NCBI RefSeq assembly: GCF_036884655.1 | Contig: NC_088354.1 | Span: 12,214,001 to 12,278,000, forward strand | Direction: 5' to 3' | DNA: 64,000 bases | Source of the DNA: Musa acuminata AAA Group | Taxonomy: Eukaryota; Streptophyta; Magnoliopsida; Zingiberales; Musaceae | Part shown: positions 23,955 through 36,400 of the stretch, in pieces | Layout of the letters: the number at the start of each line of letters is the position of its first letter | Position numbering within the stretch: position 1 is the first letter of the stretch | Translations under genes and position numbers: made by a program | The notes under the pieces: generated by a model | Seen by the model: the letters and a program-made list of their open reading frames with translations, nothing else | What the model was told of the DNA's origin: nothing | Database searches by the model: none

Positions 23955-26661
23955 ATGCTCTGCTCTTCCACCCTGGCCTTCTCTCCGCCCTCCTCCCCTG
24001 CCGGTCCATCGGCCTCCAGAAAGGTCAGTAGAATCACCGCCATGGTTAGAGCTCAACCGTTGCAAGTACAGCCTGGCGTTCCTCCATCCGCGCCCACCTC
24101 GCTGTGTCCGTCTCCATCTCGAGTTCTTGGCGTTGCCATCCCTTTAGCCGCCTCCGTTTGCCTTCTCCTGTGGTCGAATCCAGGTAGTGTGCGGTTGTAA
24201 ACCTTCTGATGAGTACCTTTGGATTCGAGTTTCTTATGGGCTTAGGGACAGAGATATTAGTAGAATCTACTAGTTTTGTTTACCTGCCTATTGTTTCTAA
24301 CTATAAGAAAATTTCACATGTTCATGCACCCGAACACAAGTAAATTAAGTTGTTTTTGGATCCTCTTTTACCTAATGCCTTTCTAGTTTTGGCCTGAAAC
24401 TGGATTGGTTTAGCCAAGAACTACAAATTATCGATGGGACTTTTACTGCGAGGAAACTGTTTGATAAAAAGCCTTATTCAATTTTGTGTGAAGTAGCTGA
24501 TAAAAGCTTTGACCACAGATGATATGGACTTTGTGCTGGTTTATGTAGATAAAAAATTTCACATGTTCATGCAACCGAACACTAGGAAATTAAGTTGTTC
24601 TTATGGCTGCCTCTAGGTTTAGATCCTCTTTACCTAATGCCTTTCTAGTTTTGGCCTGAAACTGGATTGGTTTAGCCAAGAACTACAAATTATCGATGGG
24701 ACTTTTATTGCAAGGAAACTGTTTGATAAATAGCCTTATTCAATTTTGTGTGAAGTTGTTGATTAATTTTGTATAGAATAATTTGCCTTATTTAATTTTA
24801 TTTGATAAGTTACCTTATTAGACTTTCATACATTTGATTATCTTTCTAAATTTTGTGTGAAGAAGTTGATCAAAGCTTATGAGGTCCTCTTAACCTCTTC
24901 CAAAAATGATATGGACTTTGTGCTGGTTTATGCAGATAGCTAAAGAAGTTCAATCGTTAATTTCCTGACAACTTATTCAAAATTATATCTGATAGCTTAA
25001 GTACACCTCATGATTCATTCTAAATGTAAGACCTTTGATTGTTTGCAAACCTCATCTCAGCTTGTTAGATATTTTGTCTGCAATGTAAGTCCAGGTGTGA
25101 GTCAACTGACCAACCTGATCATATGCATTTGGCTATTCTGGTTAGTTGATGCAATGTTTCTTCTTGTATAAGTTGACCTTTCCTGGCTTAACTAAAGATT
25201 ACCAATTAGTGGGTCAAGTTTAATCTATCCATATTACGACACTTACCCTTGTGTGTTGCAGGTGAGACAGGCAAAATGAGACATGCTTTGGATCCAGTAT
25301 GTTAACATGCTTAAAGTTCTTACCTCTGCAGTTTCATCTAAAAGCTTAAATGAAATGATAGGACATGGTTTATGAATTTGTATTTTCAATATGCAAAGGA
25401 AGCCAAATAATTGGTTTGTTCTTTCTAACATTTAATCTGGCTGTGTTATTAAAATTCCTTCTAATTCAGTCCCCAGAATCTTAGTTTACGTTTCATGTAT
25501 TTAGGTTAGGATGGTACTTGAACCGTATGAGCATAAGGGTTAAACATATTTTGCGGGAAAAGATTTGTATAACCGATCCTAAATAATTGAGACTTCCAGT
25601 TTTATTGTTGTTGTAGTGGATGCTGGAATTCTATCAGGTTTCTCGGGCTTCGAGTCGGTCCCTGGTCCCCAGCTACCACGGATCAATTTCCTTGAAGAAT
25701 GGAATGGTTTGGTTTTCTTATGTCTCTGTAGTAGATAATCTTCTCTTCTTTGTTTTCTTCAACCATTGATCATAACTTTATGCATAACATGAAGAGAAAA
25801 ACCAGAAGAAGTACGCTGAGTTCGATTCAAGATTCAAATCATCATCCGTGCTTAAAGAGCTTTTGGAAAAATCCAAATTGAATAAAGAAAGGTGAGCATC
25901 AGCTTCTCTAATTCTACAAAAGTAATATATGAACTGCTTGGTACAATGATACTTCAATCTAGTTTATGTAAAACAGTGAATCTTCTATTAGAAACAGAAG
26001 TCATGGATATATAGTGGCAGAACCTCCTGGACTAGAAGAGATTTGAATCAAGATACTAGAGGATAGTAGATAGGAGTTACCTGCATTACCTCCTGGACTT
26101 GAGAGATTTTAATCCATATCTGCTCTTTCGGAATCTTTGCAATTCCAATGATGCTCCCTTCTGTTGCAATGAAATTGACAAGATATGATGATGGTAGGTA
26201 ATGAAGTATCTGTGCTTCAGATAGCTTTAGTCTACTACATTGAAGAGTTTATATAGATTTGAGATATACATCTCTTATTCTACTCTTGTGAGGACTCCAT
26301 CACAGACATTTGAAGAAACTTGTGTATGATCTCTTTCCGTTGCTAGCTTATTTTTTGCCTGTTAAAAATATGACTTCAAAAAGCATCTAAAGATTACAAA
26401 CCAAGTGAAATAAATGCATGGTGAAGGAAAATTCATGACCAGATTAGTAGTCTCCTACACGAAAACTAGTGCAATTCCAAACAAATCCACAGTAACAGAC
26501 TTTGCTCCTCGAATGTTTTCAGGAATCAAAGAGAGCTTCAAGATAAGTACTGCTTGAGAGGTGCAGAGTGGGGCGTGGGAGACTGCTCCACACAAGGAAT
26601 GACACAGGAAGAAAGAGACGAGTTTATTGCAACGTTGAAGAAGAGGGCTGGAGGAGATTAA
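23955..26661 (+). CDS. Small chloroplast membrane protein of unknown function
   Basis: Four exons, 23955-24183, 25617-25706, 25795-25891 and 26523-26661, all GT-AG with matching phases, encode 184 residues. The N-terminus (MLCSSTLAFSPPSSPAGPSA, then Arg-containing) is Ser/Pro-rich with few acidic residues, as in chloroplast transit peptides. One hydrophobic segment follows, VLGVAIPLAASVCLLLW. The rest is hydrophilic: SGFSGFESVPGPQLPRINFL, a charged helix-forming region (EKNQKKYAEFDSRFKSSS, KELLEKSKLNKERNQRELQD) and a tail with YCLRGAEWGVGDCSTQGMT and a Cys pair. The tail looks like a conserved plant protein, but I cannot name a studied family or a function. Location in a plastid membrane with the tail exposed is inference. 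It shares a divergent promoter with the PPR gene. Confidence 0.8.
24305..24770. repeat. Direct duplication of about 200 bp in intron 1 of the small chloroplast protein gene
   Basis: The block 24310-24480 recurs at 24553-24745 in the same order: TTCACATGTTCATGCA, then TTTTGGCCTGAAACTGGATT, then ACTACAAATTATCGATGGGA, then the CCTTATTCAATTTTGTGTGA tail. A further word, GATATGGACTTTGTGCTGGT, occurs at 24520 and 24908. Small insertions shift the offset from about 243 to 263 bp. Confidence 0.8.
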
Positions 26662-26860
26662 GTAGCAGTAACAATTTCTTTAAAAAAATTGAGAAAAGTT
26701 TGACCTTTTTTTTTTTACCTGTTCCATTTGGTAATTTACTTGTAATAACATGTGACGTTAGCTCAAACGAGGATGTGTCCTGTGTACAGCTCCCGGATCA
26801 AACCAATACAACACTGATGGGGGAGGATGTAACAGTGTGTTTTGAGGAACACTATTCAAA

Positions 26861-26893
<33 letters not shown>

Positions 26894-27437
26894 ATTAGAA
26901 TCAACAGAACTGACCCAAAGGTATAAAAGTTTTGTGGGTTTAATTGCAAATGAGTGACGAATGGAATTTTTCACAATAAATGGGCAGCACAGAGAGAGAG
27001 AGAGAGAGAGTCTAACATAAATAAGAGGAAAAGTATAACATGATATAATAATTATTATGCATCTAGAAAGCACTTACATTTGTACCAATAAGACGCTGAT
27101 AATTATGTCGGATGGACGAGCCTTTTTCACAAAGCCGGGATAGCAATTCTATAGGTTAGCTAACCTAATCTGTCAATCAACCTGCAAAAATGCCAAGTAC
27201 ATGAAACAACTTAGATCTTTCACCACTAAACAATGACTATGGTATTGAGGTAATCTGAAATTATCAGCATCAAGTCAACAGATGTGACTAAACAGGAACC
27301 GTGAAAACTCAAGGATCATATCAATGATGGCTGTCATTATTTGCTTCTAAACTGTATTTTACATTTCCCCGAAAAATAACTACAACAAGAATATGTACAG
27401 CAGAAAAGAAATGGAAAACTAAAATTGAAAATAAGCA
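26662..27437. other. Convergent intergenic region with two microsatellites
   Basis: Should hold the 3' UTRs of both flanking genes. It contains a (TGC)10 run at 26863-26893 and an (AG)10 run at 26991-27010. The open frames through the TGC run are products of the repeat and I call no gene. Confidence 0.6.
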
Positions 27438-30400
27438 CTACATCTGTGGCTGAGGTGAAGAGGGTTGATCTGGAGAAGATCGATAACCTCCTCCACCAGC
27501 GTAAGATGATCTGTGTCTTTGATCAAAGAGCTCACCCTCTGCAATTCCATCACTTACCCTAGGTGCTCCATTGCCACTAGAAAGATGCATAGGTCTTAGA
27601 GAGCCAAACTCTAGTGGTTCAGCAGGTAAACCATAACCAACTCCTTGATCATATGGGTACACCAACACAGCAGGAGGATTTGTGGAGTCAGGTGGAGTGA
27701 CACCGTTTGAACCAACTGCGTTTTGTGGATACATTCCTAATGCATTTTCTACGTTATGTGATGAATTTATTGTTGCGAAAGAGCCTTGGTACGAGGCAAG
27801 AGGCTCATGCCCGTATGACACCCATTTTTTAACGTCTTGGTTTCTTGATGCAGCCAGGTGGTCAGGCGGCAAACTTGACCTCTCAGCCTGGTTGCGTCCA
27901 TGGCTGCGATCAAAAGCTCTTGATTTTGAGTGGACCCATCTTCCTTCTCTATCCACAGGATCATTGTGGTCATAGTTACGGTTCCCTCGGTGGCTTCTCA
28001 AACTTGACTGTCGATCTCTAAAGGAAACCTTCTGTAGAATGAGAAAGAGACAGAATTAAGTTTTGTCTATCAATGCTCCAGACTATACTTTCCCAGCTTT
28101 AATCATAACAATAATTTCTCATACATTGTCAGAAATAATATATATTATCATTTCCATTTTTGCAAAAGCCACGGTATCCATTCCACATAGACTGTGAAGA
28201 AATTCAGGATGTAGTGTGGTAATTGGTCCATAGTACGAGCTACATTCCAAAAGGAACAGTAGAAAGAAAGAAATAACATTAATGCTCAAAAAAATTTTGT
28301 AAGCACTCTTGACTCCTTCCTAGATTACTCATAATTCTCATGCTTATAAGATCTGGGAATAACATTAATAATAACCATCTAAAGCGAAAATGAGATGCAT
28401 GGTCTAAACAACTATTCTAATAACAAAATAAGTAGGAAAGATAGAACTCCAAGACAAACATGTGGACTGTAGAACATTAGGCTAAGATGAAAATTACCTC
28501 TTGACCAATTGAATAATAAAAGGTGCTACTTTCTTAGTATTCAGGTTTTCTTCTAATATAAAAAACTGTTAAAACCTTACAGGATTTGGTAGATAGGTGC
28601 CAGTACCACCACGATATCTTGGTGCTCCATCTACATGACGCTGGAAGACACCAGGAGCCTGATCAGGACCAGTTTGAAGAGGCATCATAGGCACAAGTCG
28701 AGGACCATGACCCATGATAGGTATATAGTTCAGATTTGCTGCAAGTGGTCTGCCAGGACCATCCCACAGATGATGACTGGGAAGATAAATCGGTTGCCCT
28801 GCAACAGGGGAAGAGTACACAAAAGGTCCGTGATTGGAGTTTTGGCAGTACCGTCCATATATCAGATTCTGCCAATGGTCATTTAGATCACTGTTCAGAA
28901 TGTCAGAACTAGGCTCCTCAGAGGTTTCAGGTGCATAATCTCTTGAAACAGTTTGGTTAACGAAAGCCTCAGACTGGACAAAGCTATCCACTAAATCGAT
29001 GTTCTGACCAGCAGTGCTTACATCAAACTGATCTGATTCTTCCTCTCTATCAAATTGTCTTGCATATTCATCAGGTTTTCCTGTATTAGATGTGAAATTA
29101 CCATAAGGAAACATCAAGTATGGAACTGGTGGACCGGTCGCAACAAATGCCATAGGCAGAAGCTTGGAATAATCCACACCCCTCTGCTGGGAAGTGCCAA
29201 CAAGCACCGGTGCAGTTGGGGTCCGTGGATCCAATTGATTTTGTGCTGATTCCCAGCCAGGTGGATGATGGCTCATCACATGTGAGGAAGCTGAAGATGA
29301 AGATTCTGTAATTCTTTCAGACATATTGTTTCCCATGGTTGACAGAGGAATCCAGCCTGAAATATCATCTTCTACCTTCGAAAAGACAGGGTCAGATGAA
29401 CCCTCAAATTGCAACCGACTGTTTTCTTTTCCAAAAGAGGAAGTTGAAATTGAAGGAGACACTGGTTTTCTCCCCCATTTGTCCCTTGCTGACTTTGAGA
29501 TATTTGCAGCTGATCTATCCCTCAGATTTTCTGATGCAGGTCTGGTTCTGGAAGAACTTGCCTGCGACAGAGGGAAGAACCTCGGGTTTGAACTCTGGAA
29601 ATCACCTCCTCTACTTGTTTTACCTTGGAAGGAACTATTATAATCTTCTTTAGTCGAACTTCTGTTTTCTCTACCCAACTGTCCCCGGGGTGATGAACCA
29701 GACCCAATGCCACTTGCTGCAAGACTTGAGGTTAAGCTACCGTCTAACTTCTGTTGCTTGTCATCAGCATGAATAATCTGTGGACCACTTTCATCAGGCT
29801 CAAACTCTCTGGAGAGTACAACATCATCTTCACGCAACTTGCCACAATCATTATCCTCTGAGCTGACTTCCATCATGGAAGAACCATTATTAACATATGT
29901 GGCATCATCTGCATTCGAACCAAATGCGGCAGCATGGAAGTAACTGGAAAGAGGGAAGGAAACAAGACCTGGACCAAACTGGATGTTGGGTCCATAGGGA
30001 GGCCCAAGTATAGATAGATTCGAGGGTACAACTCCAGCCATATTTCCCTTGAAATAACCCACAGATGTTGAATATGTTAGGGGCAGATGAAAAGGAGATA
30101 GATGCATTGGCAATTGAACCTGCCCACTAAAACTGTTAATGTTGGAAGATCCCATCATATTCACCAAATCCTGTTCTTCCTGTTGCATCTGCAATGTCTC
30201 TGAAACAGAAGCAAGCTCCTCCACCATGTTACCAAAGCCAAAATCACCCTGATGGCTATTTGAAAGACTAATTGCACCAGAAGCAACTTCAAGATTCTTT
30301 TGAGACGAAGTCTGTCTCATTGATATATTATCATCAAGAGAAGACTTTGAACTGTGACTGCCTGTAATATCAGAGCCCAAGTTCTTTCGTCTGATATCAG

Positions 30401-33400
30401 AATCAAACTTTGCACGATTCTGAACCTTCACTGTTTCTATTGATCTGCCATGCCTTTTCTGAGACAAATTAAAAAATGTCTCTGTCAGTTCAGGACTAGA
30501 TCTCGTCCTTCCAAAATGAAATTTAACCTGTTCTTCCCTGTCATTGAAAAAGTAATTAGGTTTTAATATTTTCTGGTCTTTGTCACTTTGAACAGATCCA
30601 CTAGAGTAATAGCTTCTCTCCAGCTGATTACTGAATCTCGTATTGACCTGCTTGCTGTAATTTGTTTGGCTCTCCACATGAGAAACTGCAGATTGTTTAT
30701 TTGATCTAAATAGGTTCTGATTGTCGCTAAAGATTTTAGAGATGGAACTATGAAAATTGTAACCAGTTTCAGCCAGATGCTCGTCACCAACCTGCAATAC
30801 ACCATTTTGAAAATTCTTCTTGACACTTGTAGTGCTTTTGAAGTTGTTTGATTGCTTAATAGGATCAGTTTTCGGTGGTTGCAAGTGCCATAAATCTAAG
30901 CTAGGAGCATCAGGTCGATCACCAATCCCATGTCTTTTCCATGTGTTTATAAAAAATTGATTCACTTCAGTGATTATCTCATCTTTTGGACATTCAAGTA
31001 ATCTGGCCAGTCTTTTGGCCCCATATGCAAAAGCACTACGTATCCTGAAGAAATTACCTGACGGAAAACCAAAAAATACTTTCATTTAACAGACATAAAG
31101 AACACCAAAACTCCCCTCCCTTCCACAACAGACATGCATGCAAAGCTAAAGGTTGATAGAAGAACTATGTAATCAAGCCCATGTAAAATGAATGATCTGC
31201 AAATTTATATGCCCATGCATGCACAAGACAGGCTGATGGAAGGTGAGTTATTAAAATTTCCAGATTTCTAAAGCCAAACACAACAAAACCACATATTTCA
31301 CAAATCACAAATGACATTAGGTCATATGATAAATAATAGACAGTTAAATCAATACAAGATGAGTCGAGAGCGCAAAAGCATGTGTTGGTACAACAAGGCC
31401 ATTAAATTCATACAACTAACTGGGTTCACAGATGCAGCTGTACATAGTAATAATGACAATGCTATCTCTACTGGAAAGAATAATGGTTGACGAATAATTA
31501 GGAACAAACAATAAAGCTCTATAGCTTTGACCTCCACCAGGCATGAATGTATGTCACCACCTGTACTAACCCAGATATCTGAATGCCACCAACTGGGTAA
31601 AAGGAAAAGCCATGTCAAGATATAATGTATTGGACCAGTCCAGACCACCGAATTTCAATACCTTAGGTTTTGATAAACCACTTGAAAACTAACCAGTTCC
31701 AAAAGAAACTAGTCAAAACCCAAAATAGTTTAACCTGAAACAATCGAGAAGCTCTAAAGCCCAATATCCACCACTTACATTCATATCCCACCCTTGCCAC
31801 TGACTCTCTCTCTCTCTCCCTCTTCTCTTCCACCTCCCTCACATATCCACCACTTACAAAATCAGATAGCCCATGAGTCTCCCCTAGAGATTCCAAAAGC
31901 AACAAAGGTTCAACTGGAAGACTACCAACATATGAAAAGTTAATTAAAAAAATCAAAATATTTAAAATACTATTTAAGAATAAAATCAAAAACATTAAAT
32001 AGGATTCAACTTAAAACCAAAATAAACCGCTCAACATCATAACCACTTTCAACAGTTTGTTCAAACAAAAAATAATCCTGGATTGAGGGTCACCATTTAC
32101 ACCATGAGAAATATAACCACCTAAACTTGAGATTGTGCCATATGCTCTGAATATTAAGAATAACAAATATTAATTAATTAATTAGGCAAATTCAACATGA
32201 TGATAACACCAGAGGAAATAAGCAAAAAGATAGAAGGGCTACCCCCCAATAGGAATACCAAAGTTCAAGATTAAAACCTTTGCTCACACTGCGTCCAAGA
32301 TTGTTGTTTGTGCGTAACGGGTCGACAACATTGAAATGTTTTGCAACAAAAGGATGGCTCTGATTTTCTTGACCACCTGGTGTAACAGAATACACTGCAG
32401 TTCGGTTGTCAAGATAGCCTTTACTAAACAACAAATTACCATTATCCTTTCTAGGAGGTTCCGCTGCAAGATTTTGAAGGAGAATGATAATAAGATACCA
32501 GACACTTCAGCTTTCTAAAGAATTTTCATAAACTTACCAGTCATATCTGGAAGTGATCTGATAGGAACTGGTCCCCAGAGACTAACACAATAGTTATCCC
32601 AATCAAAGTTGCTAAAAAATTCAAGAAAACGAAACAAGACCTGTATAGGCAAAAATTGGGGTAGAAACTTTATCTAAAATTAGGGCGTGAATAAAGTAAA
32701 AAAAAAAAAGAATACAACAAAATTTATCACCTCAAGTGGGCCAGCAAATGAATTATTGAAGATATGAAATATGTAAAGAACCAAAGTCTCCAAGGCATAT
32801 GTAGATATAAGTCCATGATGAGCACCGAGAATACGACTTTCATAATAACACCAAGCTTTAATTAATATAATACTCCGCTTGAATAGATGGTTTTGATTTA
32901 TCGCTTTGTCCATCTATGGAAAAGCACAAGGTTATGTTAGCATAATAAAACTGAGGTTGTATGCTTCAAAGAGATATGACATAAATGTTATAAAGCATCA
33001 CATACTAACCTCTTCAAGGAAACAAAGTGTGCATAAGCCACCAACCTGATTGAAAGAAATGTCCACAACAATATTTTCAACAAGACATTTTATGAGCTTT
33101 ACCTGGAAACAATATCATAAGAAATAATGTTCAGTGAAAAAAAAATGCTGCTAACAAATATATAAATACATCAAACTCATCTTGAATTCTTAACGGACAA
33201 ACATGTCTAGCTACAGCCAAAATCAATATCTGTATCAGAACAAACAGCAGAAAAAACACAAATGATTGAGAAATTAGTTGATGAAAAACAACTTCATTCA
33301 AAATTTAAAACAACAATGCAAGTTATACTACAGTAGAAACACAAGTAGTTATTAAGCTCTAGAGCAGAGAGAAGATTAATTAAATTAACTTTTTAAAAAA

Positions 33401-36400
33401 CTCTTAGTAAGTTAGAAAATGCTGGTGTTCAACAAGAACAATCCAAACAATGCAACTTAATATAGAAATGTATTCTGTAGTACAATATAAAAATAAGATG
33501 AGTAGGACTAAATAGGACTCACACTACCATTTTGCAACCTCAATCATAACCATGGAAGTCAAACAATAATTAACTGGCAGTGAACTATCAAAGTAAAGAA
33601 CTAGTATCACAAAAGAATGGATTGAGGTCTTTCTCTGATGCACAAAAATATACAATGTTGCAAGCACTAGTGCACTAAATTGGGCACACAAATTGAAGAT
33701 GCAACAACACAACCTACTGGCCCAACAAATTCTGTGTAGTAGATCTAACTAAACATGGCCAAAGGTGCTAATGACTAAATTACGAGTGGTGGATCACAAA
33801 AATAATGTCTATATTGTTAGGAAGTGCAGATCATGGACCATGTAGAACATGACCAAGTTGCAGTTGCCTCCAGCAGCAGAGGCATGTGACTCACAATGCT
33901 TCCCAGCACCAAAGACATGCCTACCAAATCAATAACAGAAGAGCAACAACAAACCTCAAAGTAAAAAGCCAAAAAGAAAATAATATAATATTTCACAAGA
34001 TCCCCAAATTTGCTCTAATTCCAATTCATACAATGTAGCAAGATCTTTTCTTTGATCTGTTTTAGAATACAAAGGGCAACAAATCATCGTTAATAAAAAG
34101 ATAACTAAAGATCTATAATACATGAGAAACCATGGGTGTACAAGCTGTTGGAAGATGAAAGAAACAACACTAGACAACAAAGGAAATATCTAAGATTCTA
34201 AGCCATGTAATTCAATGAACATTCTTTTATCAATAATTCATCATATTCATAGAATCAAGGACAACATATTGAAGTGCTCAAAGAAAAGCTTTTTAAAAAG
34301 AAGAAATACCAACTTATTAGTTTCTTTCGTCATACTGGTTTCCTTCTAAAGCAACTGTTTCTAATTCTCAATAGAATTATATGAATCAAAACACCATAAC
34401 TTTGTCTAAGACTCGATAATTATAGTGATTTGACAACTCATTTGTATCTAAGATAGATCTCAAATTAATCAACCCATCTCTCGAAATTGAACTAAAGACA
34501 TGAATATAACTCGTAGAGAAAGAAAAGTAACCTTTGACCCTCGACCCAAGAAAAAACTTGAGTCAACATAAAATAGACTCAAGCTCTAGCTTAAACTAGA
34601 CTCACTGAAACTCTTCAGATCTGCACAGAGATAAAATGGGTGATGCTCAATCACCAAAACAGAAAAGTTATCTAAAAAACAGCTAAATCTATGGAAAAAT
34701 AATCTAACCCAGTAACACAAAAAGAAATAGAACTAATAATACCATGAGGAATATACAATTAGGCAATAAGCAAGTATCCTTAATAGAATCGAATGCTAGA
34801 ACAGAAAATATTCTGGCACCTCTGCTTGGATGTATTTAACTTCTTTTACACGAAATTCAGCATTCTCACTCTTTCCTTCATTTTCTAATACACCGCAAAC
34901 TGCAGTAGCCCATGTATCCTTCAAATTTTCATTATCACTGAATGCGGTCAAATCAATGTCTCCATCAGGTAAATAAGTCTTGAGAGGCACCGACCCAAAT
35001 GTGAAAACCTGAAAACCAGCATGATGGTTGATGGTTAAAAATTTTAAGTAGATAGCACACTAACAAGATTAACTTAAAAAAACCACCTATCCGAGAGCAT
35101 ATCCACAGAGATAACTCTTTCATTAATGTAAACAATTTGGTATAGTCCATAACTCTATATATCGATAGCCTTGAGAAATTTCTGAACGAGTTAACCATAA
35201 ATAATTTTACAAAAGGATGGACTTGTTAAACAATCTAAGGATTCACAAAACAGTAACCATAAGAAACTTCTTTTCTATCATCTTCCCAACTCCATGGAAA
35301 AATTAGTTCAGCAAAAAGATCATACCAGAAATTTCTCCATTGCATCAAAAATTAATAACAAAGCATTAGATACATATTTATACAGCTTATTTTGTAATAT
35401 TGATTCTTGCCTGATATGCAGTTCTATCATGGATCACACCAACTGTTTCAGGATGTACCCTGCAGATATCATAACTGTCCACTGTTTATACCCAACTGTC
35501 AATATTTGTTTCCCTCCTTCCCAGCACCTGCTGTTTAAATTGGTTATCTCGACCACTAGAGTTGTCATAGTATTAAATTATTCAGATACACCAATAAAGT
35601 GAGCCCTTGCCCTTATGATTTTTTTGGATTTGGCATCAAATTGAATGAAAAATCTGATCAACTTGGCTGCCACATAAAGGAAGGTAACAGTTCAAAATTT
35701 TTCATGTTTCTTATTCTTGTGCATGAACACGAGTGACAGAAAACATGCCTTCCATATAAGGCTAAATGGAGGAAACCATCCCAACCAGTGATTTAAAAAG
35801 CGTTAGGCGCCAAAAGGCGCCAAGGTCCAAAAACGCCCGAGGCGCTAGGCGCTCGCCCAGGCGCTCGCCCGAGCGAAGCGAGGCGCTAAAATATAAAAAT
35901 ATAAAATATAATTAATAAATATAATTATTTAAAATTTTAAATAAAAATATAAAAATATATAATATAATTAATAAATATAATCACATTAACAGTATAAACC
36001 TGTTGACGGAGAAACGAGGAAGCAACGGCGAGCAGCGGCGGCAGCAGCAGCAGCAGCGGCGAGCGACGGCAGCGGTAGCGGCAGCAACGGCGAGCGGCGG
36101 CAGCGGCAGCGGGAAAGGGAAAGGGAGCGGAAGGCGCGAGCAGCGGGAGGCCTCGAGGGAGGCGCGAGCAGCGGGAAGGCTCGCGGGAGGGCTCGAAGGA
36201 GGCGAGAGGGCTCGCGGGAGGCGCGAGCAGCGGGAGGGCTCGCGGGAGGCGTGAGCAGCGGGAGGGCTCGAGGGAGGCGCGAGCAGCGGGAAGGCTCGCG
36301 GGAGGGCTCGCAGGAGACGCGAGCAGCAGGAGGGCTCGCAAGAGGCGCGAGCAGCGAGAGGGCTCGCGGGAGGCGCGAGCAACGGGAAGGCTCGCGGGAG

